The notes: generated from the sequence alone by a model not told the origin. DNA of 64,000 nt from Moraxella sp. (GCA_030528385.1 JAUMYZ010000010.1:1-64000); one strand, 5' to 3'. Shown: positions 29,704-39,661, counted from the stretch's first letter. Program-made: numbers and translations.

Positions 29704-30036
29704 AACAAGATTACGGCAAGTTTTTTGGCAACCGTCCCAAATGACCAAAAAAATAAGGGTGAGATTTTCCCAGATTTACCCCATAAAAAGAGCAGAATAT
29801 TAGGTTAAATTTTAGACACTTTGTATTTTTGGGGCATATTTGGAGATATAAAATTTATTAAATAAAAATTCACCTAATAAAATCAATTATTTATCTTATA
29901 TGTTTGTAGTTCGCCATGTAAAATTTTAAGAACCACATTTTTTGCAAAAAATACTTAGGCACTTTGAAAAAATGACTACCAAAATTGGGGATAAAATTTT
30001 TATATTGTTATTTTTCAATTACTTAATATCAAAAAA

Positions 30037-30440
30037 GGCGGCAAGCCGATAAGCCGGGTTCTGTCTTGGACAATCATTCATCTAGGCGTGCCATCACTGA
30101 CACGCTCAAGCAACCTACCCGTGTCCTGAGCGGGCAACCCATTGGACACCTATTTGGTCTTGCTACACGTGGAGTTTACCTTGCCATGCACTGTTACCAG
30201 CCATGCGGTGGGCTCTTACCCCACCCTTTCACCCTTACCCAACTACTCAATCTAAACATCTGTTTCTACGGATAAAAACAAATAATTAGACTGAGTAGTC
30301 GGGCGGTCTGCTCTCTGTTGCACTTGTCGTCAGATTGCTCTGCCCAGCCGTTAGCTGGCACGTCGCCCTATGTAGCCCGGACTTTCCTCCCTCCGACCAC
30401 CTTAAATCAAGCGGTCGGACAGCGATTGTCTGGCTTGCCA
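30037..30440 (-). ncRNA. rnpB: RNase P RNA (type A)
   Basis: This catalytic RNA, about 404 bases long, matures tRNA 5' ends. The minus strand contains GGAGGGAGGAAAGTCCGGGC near the 5' end, GGGTAAGGGTGAAAGG, the CGTGTAGCAAGACCAAATAGG region and the 3' ACCCGGCTTATCGGC. P1 is visible as GGCAAGCC (5') pairing with GGCTTGCC (3'), followed by a T-run. The P12 hairpin (30243-30298) is enlarged, with a 13-base stem CTACTCAGTCTAA/TTAGATTGAGTAG. Confidence 0.95.
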
Positions 30441-30446
30441 AAAAGC

Positions 30447-30452
30447 ATTATA
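30447..30452 (-). promoter_or_regulatory. -10 element of the RNase P RNA promoter
   Basis: A perfect TATAAT seven bases before the 5' end of the RNA. The -35 candidate TTGTGG, 17 bases upstream, is weak. Confidence 0.6.
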
Positions 30453-30483
30453 TAACAAAAGCCAACCAACCACAATCATTGTT

Positions 30484-30891
30484 TCAATCCTTATCTGCGC
30501 GTTTTTGCAATAAAGCAATCATCGCCTTTAAGGTATCAATTTCACTGGCTTGTTGGGAAATAAGTTTTTCATAATTATCATTGATGAGCTTTAGTTTTTC
30601 ATTTTCTATCAACAATTCATGATTGTTATTGCCGCCATAATAATTGGCATTATTGTTGTTACCATTTTCATTGATTAACAAAAACAATCCTTTGTCTGAC
30701 ACACTTAATAATTCCACGATGTCTATATTAAAAATGGTGGCAATTTTATCCAATTTTTCTAAATTGAGTTTGGTCTCTCCGCGCTCCATACGCGCATAGG
30801 CATTGGTAGAGATGTCCATTTTTTCTGCCATGTCTTCTTGCGACCATTGGTTAATCTCTCGCAATACACGGATTTTTTCTACCACTTCCAT
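30484..30891 (-). CDS. XRE-family transcriptional regulator with coiled-coil tail
   Basis: This 135-residue protein has an N-terminal Cro/C1-type HTH (IRVLREINQWSQEDMAEKM then ISTNAYARMERGETK, residues 6-43). An asparagine-rich linker (GNNNNANYYGGNNN near 78-91) follows, then a C-terminal coiled coil (LLIENEKLKLINDNYEKL) likely for oligomerisation. The ATG at 30891 is chosen over an in-frame TTG just upstream. It is divergent from the DUF805 gene, with a 136-base gap suited to autoregulation. Its regulon is unknown. Confidence 0.85.
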   Translation of the reverse strand: MEVVEKIRVLREINQWSQEDMAEKMDISTNAYARMERGETKLNLEKLDKIATIFNIDIVELLSVSDKGLFLLINENGNNNNANYYGGNNNHELLIENEKLKLINDNYEKLISQQASEIDTLKAMIALLQKRADKD

Positions 30892-31027
30892 CAATCAACC
30901 TATTTTGTTTATAAAACAACCATAAATCTGTCAGAAACCGCCAATTTAGTATATGGACTGTTTGTCCAAAAGTAAAGTACAATTTAAAGTTTAAAATAAT
31001 ATTTTAAAAACTCTGAAGAGAAGAATA

Positions 31028-31444
31028 ATGAATACAATGATGGAGATATTGTATATTTTTATTGGACTTGTTACAAATTTTATCATATTGGGGGCAGTTT
31101 TGTCTCTAATCAAACCGCGCATGAGACGGCGATACTATGCACTGCTGATGACGTTTCTTTTACCCATATTTGCCTTGCTGTGTGTGCTTATCTTAGAAAT
31201 TCGCGCAGGAATAAGGACTGCCGCGCTGATGACGGCTGCGCTTGATGTATGGCTAATCGTACTTGGCATTAGCGTATCACGCCTACACGACACCAACAGC
31301 AGTGGCTGGCTCAGTCTTTTATTGTTTGTTCCCGTCATCAACCTTATGTTAATCTTTGCTTTGATGGTTGCCAGTGGTACCGCAAGCAACAACCGCTTTG
31401 GCAACAACCCAAAACTCAAAGCACTGACCTACCACCCAATATAA
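31028..31444 (+). CDS. DUF805 family inner-membrane protein
   Basis: A 138-residue membrane protein with four hydrophobic segments. The DUF805 signature is present: VSRLHDTNSSGWLSLLLFVPVINLML followed by SGTASNNRFGNNP near the C-terminus. The family has no established function. It is divergent from the XRE regulator and converges on the TerD-protease gene with a 15-base gap. Confidence 0.8.
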   Translation: MNTMMEILYIFIGLVTNFIILGAVLSLIKPRMRRRYYALLMTFLLPIFALLCVLILEIRAGIRTAALMTAALDVWLIVLGISVSRLHDTNSSGWLSLLLFVPVINLMLIFALMVASGTASNNRFGNNPKLKALTYHPI

Positions 31445-31459
31445 ACAAGCAAAGTCAGT

Positions 31460-32584
31460 TTATGCCCGACACCCCACCAACCACAGTGCTTCTTTGTGGC
31501 ACTTAATCAGTTGTGGGGCAGCAAGCGTTTCATGAGCGCTGGTCAAGTTGCCAATACCTGCGCTGGTGAGCATGGCAGAGAGCAGCTGGTACTTGACGGC
31601 GTAGTTCATGTTTTGGGCGTTGCTTAGACTTGATGTAACCATGCCTACCACCTGACCTGTGGGCAAAAGCAGCGGACTGCCGCTAGAGCCTGGTTGAATG
31701 GGCGCGGTAAACTGCAAAAAGCGAATGTCATCGTGCAACCCCACCAAAGCAGCAACATTGCCTGTGGTTACTTGCAACTGACTGGTCAGTCCCGACAAAG
31801 GAAAACCCATCGCCACAATCTGCTCACCAAGCAGCTCAAGCTGACCAGCCCCCAGCGATACCACAGATGGCAACGGCTCATCCACCCTAATAATCGCTGT
31901 GTCGCTTCCTTCATCACCCATCACCACACGGGCTTGTTGGTCGCTTTTACCTTGCTGGCGAATACCAATCACACTCGCCCCATCAATGACGTGATGGCAA
32001 GTCAAAAGATGATGACTGTCCACAGCAAATGCCGTTCCTGTCCAAGTGTCGCCCGCCTGCACTCTGGGTGGCTGTTGAAGCGATGGTTGATTGGGAAAGT
32101 TTTCGTTTAAACCGATATGCAGATGGCTGCCAAAGGCTTTTAGCGACTGGGCAGAGTGCTCCGCCAATGCGCGGCATTTGTATTGTCCATTGCGCTGATA
32201 AATCTCCAACACCACGCTGGTTTTGATATGGCGTTCATTGACCGCGACCACATAATCAATTTGCCCATTAACGCACAAAGCAAAGCCACCAAGCTCAGTG
32301 GCGGCGATTGCCAAATTGGGGTCATAATAGACATACGCCACCAGTTGCAAGCGCTGCACAGCATATTCACCAAAGGCTTTGGACAAGTCCAGTGTCCATG
32401 TGTCGCTGGCAAAACTTGCCCAGTCCTTCGTCTCGTGCAAATAAGCAGGGCTAATCTTAGCGCGGCGATTTTCGTCCAAAGCAAGCCACATCATGCCCAC
32501 ACTTTGCAGCGCCAAGCCACCAACCCTTATATGCACCACATCGCCATCAATGACGGTATTTGCCCCCAACACCAGTGTTGTCAT
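31460..32584 (-). CDS. TerD-like domain fused to trypsin-like serine protease
   Basis: A 374-residue two-domain protein. Residues 1-160 resemble a diverged TerD/TerX domain (WTLDLSKAFGEYAVQRLQLVAYVYYD; VVLEIYQRNGQYKCRALAE) lacking the Ca2+-binding DNRTGxGDGDDE loop. Residues about 178-345 form a chymotrypsin/HtrA-like protease with a complete triad: His198 in LLTCHHVIDG, Asp228 in GSDTAIIRVD and Ser301 in IQPGSSGSPLLL. There is no signal peptide, so it is probably cytoplasmic. It follows terZ, but a hairpin terminator lies between, so separate transcription is possible. Substrate unknown. Confidence 0.82.
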   Translation of the reverse strand: MTTLVLGANTVIDGDVVHIRVGGLALQSVGMMWLALDENRRAKISPAYLHETKDWASFASDTWTLDLSKAFGEYAVQRLQLVAYVYYDPNLAIAATELGGFALCVNGQIDYVVAVNERHIKTSVVLEIYQRNGQYKCRALAEHSAQSLKAFGSHLHIGLNENFPNQPSLQQPPRVQAGDTWTGTAFAVDSHHLLTCHHVIDGASVIGIRQQGKSDQQARVVMGDEGSDTAIIRVDEPLPSVVSLGAGQLELLGEQIVAMGFPLSGLTSQLQVTTGNVAALVGLHDDIRFLQFTAPIQPGSSGSPLLLPTGQVVGMVTSSLSNAQNMNYAVKYQLLSAMLTSAGIGNLTSAHETLAAPQLIKCHKEALWLVGCRA

Positions 32585-32634
32585 TTTTATTTTCCAAAAT
32601 CAAGTCAGTCCATTACAGCATTTTTATCCGCAAA

Positions 32635-32665
32635 AAAACCCAACACCATCACAGTCTTGGGTTTT
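32635..32665 (-). terminator. Terminator after the terZ-like gene
   Basis: AAAACCCAA and TTGGGTTTT pair around a 13-base loop, with further A/T runs that would act on the minus strand. Confidence 0.7.
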
Positions 32666-32679
32666 GCTCATCAATGTCC

Positions 32680-33279
32680 TTAAACGTGCGGCATAATCAC
32701 GGGGATTAGGTCATTAAAGGTGCGCCCATGCGCTGTCTCACCGATGGCGTGCATTTTCCATTCGCCATTGTGGCGATAAACCTTTGCCAAAATCATCGCT
32801 GTGTGGCTGCCTTGGGCGGACAAATTATAACGCGCCACTTCGCTATTGTTGCTGGCATTTAGGATACGACAATAAGCGTTGGCAACCTTTTCAAAGGATT
32901 GACCTGTAAAGCTGTTCACTGTAAAAACAAGCGCTTGCACATCGGCAGGAATGCGTGATAAATCCACGTTGATGACTTCATCGTCGCCATCGCCTGCGCC
33001 TGTACGGTTGTCGCCTGTGTGCAAAATTGAGCCGTCTTTGGATTGTAATTGCCCAAAATACACCACATCGGTTGGTTGTTTGTTGTTATTAAACATGACC
33101 ACAGACGCATCCAAATCAATGCTGTCGCCACTGCCACCACCAAACAATCCGCCCAAAAAACCACCCGACTTGCCAGCGCTGGCAACGTCCCAGCCCAAGC
33201 CCATCTTGACTTGACTCAGTGCGCCACCCGCTTCTTTTTCCAAAGAGATTTTTTGACCTTTTTGTAGATTTACCGCCAT
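32680..33279 (-). CDS. TerD-family stress protein, TerZ-like
   Basis: This 199-residue cytoplasmic protein belongs to the TerD family, beta-sandwich proteins that bind Ca2+ and act in tellurite, phage and stress resistance. It starts MAVNLQKGQKISLEKE and has a glycine-rich insertion (SGGFLGGLFGGGSGDS, residues 38-53) typical of TerZ, then the metal-binding loop DNRTGAGDGDDE at 90-101. An in-frame start 13 codons upstream is rejected because an AGGAG box precedes the ATG at 33279. Exact TerZ orthology is likely but not proven. Confidence 0.85.
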   Translation of the reverse strand: MAVNLQKGQKISLEKEAGGALSQVKMGLGWDVASAGKSGGFLGGLFGGGSGDSIDLDASVVMFNNNKQPTDVVYFGQLQSKDGSILHTGDNRTGAGDGDDEVINVDLSRIPADVQALVFTVNSFTGQSFEKVANAYCRILNASNNSEVARYNLSAQGSHTAMILAKVYRHNGEWKMHAIGETAHGRTFNDLIPVIMPHV

Positions 33280-33353
33280 ATATAAACTCCTATTTTCAAC
33301 ATAAACAATGCAGTACATAGATTGTATAACAAATCACACATTATCACAATCTG

Positions 33354-34100
33354 CTACAACAATCCACCAAACAATCCGCCACTGCGACCACTGTTTGGGT
33401 TGCCACCCAAAATGCTCTGTAACCAGCCTTGGTATTTATCGCGGTTGCGCGAGCACAGCACCACTTTGCCTTGACCGCTAAACTTTAGCACCATGCCTTC
33501 GCCACTGGTAACCGAATTGATGATACTGCCAAGAAAGCCTTGATTTTGATTGACGCTGGTTGAAAGTGAGTACTGCAAATTGCTGTCCCAACACACCACA
33601 TGACCGTTATCAATGGTTACAGGCTTGCCATGCTCTACTTGTATTTCAAACAACGAACCAAAACCCGACACCGCCAGTTTGCCGACACCTTGGGTTTGCA
33701 TGACCATAAAGCCACCTGTATCGCCAAAGATTGCTCCACCAAGGTTGGTTTGGATTTTGGCTTTTAAATCCATGCCTTGTGTGCCAGCCACAAACACGCC
33801 GTCAGACAAGGTATACTGCGCCGCACCCACGTCCAATATCAACATATCGCCGTCCAAGGTCGGAGCAAGCAAGCAATCGCCATCGCCGCGCACCGCTTCT
33901 ATACGCTGTTGAAACAAAGACTCATCGTTGGCAAAGCGTCTCATCAGCGCCTGCATGATGCCACCTTGGAGCGTGCCTTTTAGGTCAAGGTTGTCTTCCA
34001 TCATCACCATGGCATTGGCTTCACAAAAAATCGCTTCGCCACGTTTTAGATGGCAATGCAAAAACGGCTCATTTTCGCCAATCAAACTAAATGCTGTCAT
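33354..34100 (-). CDS. AIM24/TIGR00266-like protein
   Basis: A 248-residue protein of the AIM24-type beta-roll family, often found in Ter and stress loci. Repeated hydrophobic strands are seen, with FLHCHLKRGEAIFCEANAMVMM near the start, LDLKGTLQGGIMQAL, DGVFVAGTQGMDLKAK, and a glycine-rich C-terminus (SGRSGGLFGGLL). Function is unknown; membrane-associated roles are proposed for relatives. An in-frame start 20 codons upstream would overlap the preceding gene. The ATG at 34100 follows a GGAAA box and leaves ten bases after that stop. Confidence 0.75.
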   Translation of the reverse strand: MTAFSLIGENEPFLHCHLKRGEAIFCEANAMVMMEDNLDLKGTLQGGIMQALMRRFANDESLFQQRIEAVRGDGDCLLAPTLDGDMLILDVGAAQYTLSDGVFVAGTQGMDLKAKIQTNLGGAIFGDTGGFMVMQTQGVGKLAVSGFGSLFEIQVEHGKPVTIDNGHVVCWDSNLQYSLSTSVNQNQGFLGSIINSVTSGEGMVLKFSGQGKVVLCSRNRDKYQGWLQSILGGNPNSGRSGGLFGGLL

Positions 34101-34110
34101 AAATTTTCCA

Positions 34111-35445
34111 TCATCTAAATAAACGCCCAAAGATACTGCCGACTGTGGTGCTGCTGTCATGCAATGTGCGATTGGTCAGCAAGTTTTTGCGCTTAATTTT
34201 AGCAAGCCATGCTGGGAACTCAGCAAGCAGCAACTCATACAAGCGCCCATCATCAATGCTATCAATGCGGTCTAAGGCAAAAAAGTTACAGTTGTCCACC
34301 ACTCGCCCGCCCATGGTGTCTAACTTCTCCAGCACGCCATAATTGCAACCGCCAATACCCACAAACTGCCAAAATATCGGCAGACTAGAACACTGGGTCA
34401 AAATCTTTTGCATTTGCTGGCTGCTGCCCACGCCACCGTCTGAGATAAACAGCACATAAGTTGGCACGTCATCTTTGATGGCGATATAATGGTCAATCAC
34501 CGCTTGTATGGCAGGGATTTCTTCGTTAATGCGTGCGCCAACTTGCCAAGCCTGATGACCACCCTTGGTGGTATTGACAAAATTGCTGACATTGCTTAGC
34601 GTAACGTCATCAAGACGCGTGGTCAATTTGGCAAATGCCCAACACTCAAAACTGCCATCGTCATCAAAATTGATGGCAAGTGGCATCAGTCTATTGACCA
34701 CTTTTTGTACATCGCCGTTTTTGTATTGCCAATTCATTGAGCCAGACGCATCCAGCACCAGTGCCACACGGGCTTTAATAGCAAGCAAGCCCTTCTTTTC
34801 TAGGGTTACCAAGGATTTTTTGGTCAAATCAATGATGGCTTGACTGCCTGTTTTTTGGGCTTTTTCTAGGGACAGTTTTTTCTTTAACTCTATCGTGCTT
34901 TTTGATGACTGTTGGGGCGTTGGGGCTGCTGGTGCAGGCTCGTCTGCCACTTCACCGCCAAAATGCTCAATCAGCCGAGCCAATCCGCCATTAAAACCTT
35001 GCCCGACCGCCGCCAGACGCCAGACGTCTTTTTTGTAAATTTGTAGCAGCATGACCGCTTTTTCGTGGTGCAAATCGGTGGGAACAAAAGTGGCGAGAAC
35101 TCTGCCTTGCTGACTGACACCAACGCACAACTGGGTCAACTCTTTGGCAACACCTTGCCCATCAATGGCAATCACCAACATCAGACTGTTGATATGGCTG
35201 GGCAGACGCGTCAAATCAACGCCAAACTTTTGATGAGTAATCAATGTTACGCCACCACACGGAGTAACTGGCTGATTATAAAAGGTCATGTACCGTTCAT
35301 CACTGAGTTTGCCTTGGGCGTCCAACCCAAATACCGACACATCAGCACTCAGCACCCCTTGATAACTGACACTCATCTCAAAAGCGACCGTCTGTATAAC
35401 ACCCAGCTGACTAAGCTGACTTTTTTGACCTTTGAGCAGTTCCAT
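34111..35445 (-). CDS. TerF-like protein: TerD domain plus von Willebrand A domain
   Basis: A 444-residue two-domain cytoplasmic protein. Residues 1-165 form a TerD-type domain with weak Ca2+ loop conservation (VWRLAAVGQGFNGGLARL end). A charged linker follows. The VWA domain at about 225-430 has a full MIDAS start DASGSM (Asp232, Ser234, Ser236) and the later FISDGGVGSS. This is the TerF/TerY-type arrangement, thought to build metal-dependent protein assemblies. It directly precedes the AIM24-like gene. Confidence 0.85.
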   Translation of the reverse strand: MELLKGQKSQLSQLGVIQTVAFEMSVSYQGVLSADVSVFGLDAQGKLSDERYMTFYNQPVTPCGGVTLITHQKFGVDLTRLPSHINSLMLVIAIDGQGVAKELTQLCVGVSQQGRVLATFVPTDLHHEKAVMLLQIYKKDVWRLAAVGQGFNGGLARLIEHFGGEVADEPAPAAPTPQQSSKSTIELKKKLSLEKAQKTGSQAIIDLTKKSLVTLEKKGLLAIKARVALVLDASGSMNWQYKNGDVQKVVNRLMPLAINFDDDGSFECWAFAKLTTRLDDVTLSNVSNFVNTTKGGHQAWQVGARINEEIPAIQAVIDHYIAIKDDVPTYVLFISDGGVGSSQQMQKILTQCSSLPIFWQFVGIGGCNYGVLEKLDTMGGRVVDNCNFFALDRIDSIDDGRLYELLLAEFPAWLAKIKRKNLLTNRTLHDSSTTVGSIFGRLFR

Positions 35446-35463
35446 AGGCTGTCCTTATTGCTG

Positions 35464-35497
35464 AAAAAAATGGACAAAAGCCTTACGACTTTTGCCC
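35464..35497 (-). terminator. Terminator after the TerD-family gene at 35518
   Basis: On the minus strand GGGCAAAAG pairs with CTTTTGTCC around an eight-base loop, followed by a T-run. Confidence 0.65.
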
Positions 35498-35517
35498 ATC
35501 ATTATCATCTACATCAC

Positions 35518-36093
35518 TTATACCGCCACGCCATACGAGCTTGCCAAAGGCCCAAGACCGCCAGCAAAGCCTTGACCGACCGCACGAAACTTCCATTCGC
35601 CGTTGTGCTTATAGAGCTCACCAAAAATCATCGCCGTTTCGGTAGAGCTGTCTTCAGACAAGTCATAACGAGCCACTTCGCTGCCGCCTTGGGCATTAAC
35701 AATGCGAATATAAGCGTCGCCCACTTGACCGAAGTTCTGGTTGCGGGCTTGACCGTCATAAATCACCGCACAAAACACCACTTTGGCAACGTCGGCAGGC
35801 ACACAAGTCAAATCCACCTTGACGACTTCATCGTCGCCATCGCCTTCGCCTGTACGGTTATCGCCTGTATGCTCAACCGAGCCGTCGGTGGATTTTAGGT
35901 TATTAAAAAAGATAAAATCGCTGTCGCTACGCACTTTGCCATCTTCTTTGACCAAAAATGCCACCGCATCTAGGTCAAAGGCTTGACCGTCTGTGGCACG
36001 GGGATTCCAGCCCAAACCTACGGTCATTTGGGCAAGGGTTGGGGCTTCTTTTGAAAGATTGACGTTGCCGCCTTTGGTTAAGCTAATTGCCAT
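35518..36093 (-). CDS. TerD-family stress protein (TerD/TerE-like)
   Basis: This 191-residue TerD-family protein starts [18 protein letters not shown] and has [20 protein letters not shown], the Ca2+ loop [12 protein letters not shown] near residue 77 and the end [16 protein letters not shown]. It is a near paralogue of the gene at 37376, which suggests duplication. Cytoplasmic. The TerD/TerE paralogues cannot be told apart by eye. Confidence 0.9.
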   Translation of the reverse strand: MAISLTKGGNVNLSKEAPTLAQMTVGLGWNPRATDGQAFDLDAVAFLVKEDGKVRSDSDFIFFNNLKSTDGSVEHTGDNRTGEGDGDDEVVKVDLTCVPADVAKVVFCAVIYDGQARNQNFGQVGDAYIRIVNAQGGSEVARYDLSEDSSTETAMIFGELYKHNGEWKFRAVGQGFAGGLGPLASSYGVAV

Positions 36094-36200
36094 GTGTCTT
36101 TTTCCTTATCTAACATACGAGTGTTGTACTCACGTTGTACTATAACAAACTGCCCAACTTTAAACAAAAGAGTTTTGTTACGTTATGTATCTCAATCTTG

Positions 36201-37271
36201 TCATTCGTCGGATTTTTCCAACGCTTCATTCTTGCGATAGCGAATGGACGCAATCAAAGACGCCACAATAAAGGCGATACCAATCAGTCCTGTGATGACT
36301 TCTGGCACATGAAACTTCATAGAAATCAGCATGATAATCGCCAAAGCACCAATGGCATAATGAGCCCCGTGCTCCAGATAAACAAACTCATCAAGCGTGC
36401 CTTTTTCTACCAAAAAGATGGTCATAGAACGCACAAACATCGCCCCAATCGCCAGACCAATCATGATAATCACCACGTCATTGGTGATGGCAAACGCCCC
36501 AATCACCCCATCAAAACTGAACGACGCGTCCAGCACTTCTAGGTACAAAAAGCCAGCAATGCCGCCTTTGGCAATCGCTCCTGCCACTTCGTTGCCATCA
36601 ATGCTGTCTTCTTCGTCTTCACCTTCAAGCAAGGTAGATAGGACATTGACCCCCATATAAATCAAAATACCCCACACGCCTGCCATCAGCACCGCCGATT
36701 TGTAGGCTTCGTCCACCCACGTCAAAGAAATCATCAAAATGACAATCGCCACAAACACGCTCATGGCATCAACTTTGCCAAAGCGAGCAAGGCGTTTTTC
36801 TAGCCACTCAAACCAATGAATGTCTTTGTCATCAAAGACAAAGTTTAAAAACACCAACAGCAAAAACATACCCCCAAAGGCGGCAATCTCGGCATGGTGT
36901 GCCATCAGCTTGGCAGAATATTCTGTGGGGTTGTTGAGTGCCAGTTGCACCACTTCACCCATGCCCATGTCAGCAGTTACCGCCACAATGACGATGGGAA
37001 ACACCAAACGCATGCCAAACACAGCAATGAGCATGCCCACCGTCAAAAAGACGGTTTTCCAAAATTTGTCCCAATGCTTTAAGACAGACGCATTGACCAC
37101 CGCATTGTCAAAAGATAAAGAAATCTCCATCATCGCCAGCACCAGCGTAATAAACAATGCCGACAACAACGCCGTCGCCCCACCGTGGGTAAAGCCCCAA
37201 TACGCCGCACCAATCAGTGCAACAATCGTAAAGACAATATCAAAATAAAAATGTTTTAAATTTTTCATCAT
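36201..37271 (-). CDS. TerC/DUF475-family integral membrane protein
   Basis: A membrane protein of about 356 residues with roughly eight to nine hydrophobic segments. EISLSFDNAVVNASVL near residue 50 is the TerC/DUF475 signature with an intramembrane acidic residue, and a second related DASFSFDGVIGAFAITND motif near 230 shows the internal duplication. TerC proteins are proposed to anchor the Ter complex or export metal ions. An acidic loop (EGEDEEDSIDGNE) lies in the middle. The start is uncertain among 37286, 37271 and 37268; 37271 is used because the earlier residues are atypical. Confidence 0.88.
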   Translation of the reverse strand: MMKNLKHFYFDIVFTIVALIGAAYWGFTHGGATALLSALFITLVLAMMEISLSFDNAVVNASVLKHWDKFWKTVFLTVGMLIAVFGMRLVFPIVIVAVTADMGMGEVVQLALNNPTEYSAKLMAHHAEIAAFGGMFLLLVFLNFVFDDKDIHWFEWLEKRLARFGKVDAMSVFVAIVILMISLTWVDEAYKSAVLMAGVWGILIYMGVNVLSTLLEGEDEEDSIDGNEVAGAIAKGGIAGFLYLEVLDASFSFDGVIGAFAITNDVVIIMIGLAIGAMFVRSMTIFLVEKGTLDEFVYLEHGAHYAIGALAIIMLISMKFHVPEVITGLIGIAFIVASLIASIRYRKNEALEKSDE

Positions 37272-37308
37272 AAACCAGCATTCCAATCAATACTTATTTT
37301 TAACACAC

Positions 37309-37339
37309 AAAAAAGCGGTAAACCAACTTACCACTTTTT
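37309..37339 (-). terminator. Terminator between terD-like gene and terC
   Basis: Minus-strand AAAAGTGGTAA and TTTACCGCTTTTTT pair around a short loop, so the gene at 37376 may be a separate unit from terC. Confidence 0.65.
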
Positions 37340-37375
37340 GAGATAAAATACAATGATGGTTCTTTTGGATTATTG

Positions 37376-37954
37376 TTAGCCAATCATAATGCCATACTGA
37401 TGACACATCGCCGCCAGTCCGCCACTGTAGCCTTGACCTACGGCACGAAACTTCCATTCGCCGTTGTGGCGATACACTTCACCAAAGACCATCGCCGTTT
37501 CAATGGAATAATCTTCGGCCAAGTCAAAACGCACCACTTCGGCACCTGTTTGCTCATTGACCACACGGATAAAAGCATTGGCGACCTGACCGAAGTTTTG
37601 ATTGCGAAGCTGGGCGTCATGAATGGTAACGGTGATGGCAATTTTGTCAATCTCGGGGGAGACACGCGTCAAATCCACTTTGATGACTTCGTCATCACCA
37701 TCGCCCAATCCTGTGCGGTTATCGCCTGTATGCTCAACCGCACCATCGGCAGATTTTAGCTGATTATAAAAAATAAAATCGTGGTCGCCACGCACTTTGC
37801 CTGTGCCTGTCAGCAAAAAAGCACTGGCGTCCAAGTCAAAATCCTGTCCTGACGTCGCTCGCTCGTCCCAGCCCAAACCAATCAGCAGTTTGGTCAGTGA
37901 TGGGTCAGTCTTGGACAATGATAAATTACCGCCTTTGCTTAGTGAGATTGCCAT
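37376..37954 (-). CDS. TerD-family stress protein (TerD/TerE-like)
   Basis: A 192-residue TerD-family protein. It begins [18 protein letters not shown] and has [20 protein letters not shown], the Ca2+-binding loop [12 protein letters not shown] near residue 77 and the family end [16 protein letters not shown]. It is the first gene of the Ter cluster in transcription order and a close paralogue of the gene at 35518. Confidence 0.9.
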   Translation of the reverse strand: MAISLSKGGNLSLSKTDPSLTKLLIGLGWDERATSGQDFDLDASAFLLTGTGKVRGDHDFIFYNQLKSADGAVEHTGDNRTGLGDGDDEVIKVDLTRVSPEIDKIAITVTIHDAQLRNQNFGQVANAFIRVVNEQTGAEVVRFDLAEDYSIETAMVFGEVYRHNGEWKFRAVGQGYSGGLAAMCHQYGIMIG

Positions 37955-38049
37955 TGAGATATTTCCCTATCAAAAATAATGTAATTGCCAAGAATTTAGC
38001 ACATTTGTAGCCAACTGACAAGGCTTTAATTGGCAAATAAAACAAATTT

Positions 38050-38879
<830 letters not shown>

Positions 38880-38979
38880 TCATGCTTGGTTGATTGATTG
38901 TTAAAACAGACATATTTTTCATCATCTTGTTAAAATTATGCTAAGATAACAAAGAAAATCCACAACACAAAAGACCATC

Positions 38980-39576
38980 ATGACCATTTGGGACGAACGC
39001 TATCTGGGCAATGAATACGCATTTGGGGTTGAGCCCAATGTATTTTTGTTACAAATTCAACATCTGTTACCAACTTCAGGCAAAGCGCTGGACTTGGCCA
39101 CAGGCGAAGGGCGCAACGCCGTGTTTTTGGCAAAACATGGGCTCACCACAACTGGTATAGACGTATCACAAGTTGGACTGGACAAAGCCAAGCGTCTGGC
39201 AGCGGCCAATCAAGTGGCCGTTGATTTTATCAACCACAACGCCTTGACAATGAACTGGCAAGCACCATATGACGTCATCAGCAGTGTCTTTTTTCACTTG
39301 CCCGTGCCAGCGCGTCATCAGATGGGTGCCAAGATTGTTGATGCCTTGGCACCCAACGGGTTGTTTGTCGGTGTGTTTTATCACACGCAGCAGCTTGGAC
39401 TTGGCACAGGTGGGCCATCAAAGGTTGAAATGTTGGGCACATTGAATGACTGGCAAAGCGCCTATCAAGGTCTGCACTGGCTACACGCCGAACATCGCAC
39501 GCATCACCTAAACGAAGGCAGTCGCCATGTGGGCACCAGCTCGGTGGTGTATTTGTTAGGGCAAAAGCCTTTGTGA
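38980..39576 (+). CDS. Class I SAM-dependent methyltransferase
   Basis: A 198-residue methyltransferase with a Rossmann fold. The start is IWDERYLGNEYAFGVEPN, motif I is ALDLATGEGRNAVFLAKHG near residue 40, the acidic GIDVSQVGLDKAK follows, and a YDVISSVFFHLP strand lies near 97. It resembles the TehB/thiopurine-like small methyltransferases that act on tellurite, selenite or thiols. Its closeness to the Ter cluster fits such a role, but the substrate is not shown by sequence. It is divergent from coaD. Confidence 0.8.
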   Translation: MTIWDERYLGNEYAFGVEPNVFLLQIQHLLPTSGKALDLATGEGRNAVFLAKHGLTTTGIDVSQVGLDKAKRLAAANQVAVDFINHNALTMNWQAPYDVISSVFFHLPVPARHQMGAKIVDALAPNGLFVGVFYHTQQLGLGTGGPSKVEMLGTLNDWQSAYQGLHWLHAEHRTHHLNEGSRHVGTSSVVYLLGQKPL

Positions 39577-39661
39577 TGACGTTTAGAACCATTTTGTTCA
39601 TTCTTTGCCACACCACCTTGCAACCACGCACAACTTGCATTGTCAATGTTCTTAAAACGGT

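Noticed and set aside
30066-30574. Open frames in and around 30066-30275 and 30335-30574
   Set aside because: They lie in RNase P RNA on the opposite strand and have no coding features.
34111-34160. Longer start of the AIM24-like gene at 34160
   Set aside because: It would overlap the TerF-like gene by 50 bases; the ATG at 34100 has a better ribosome-binding site.
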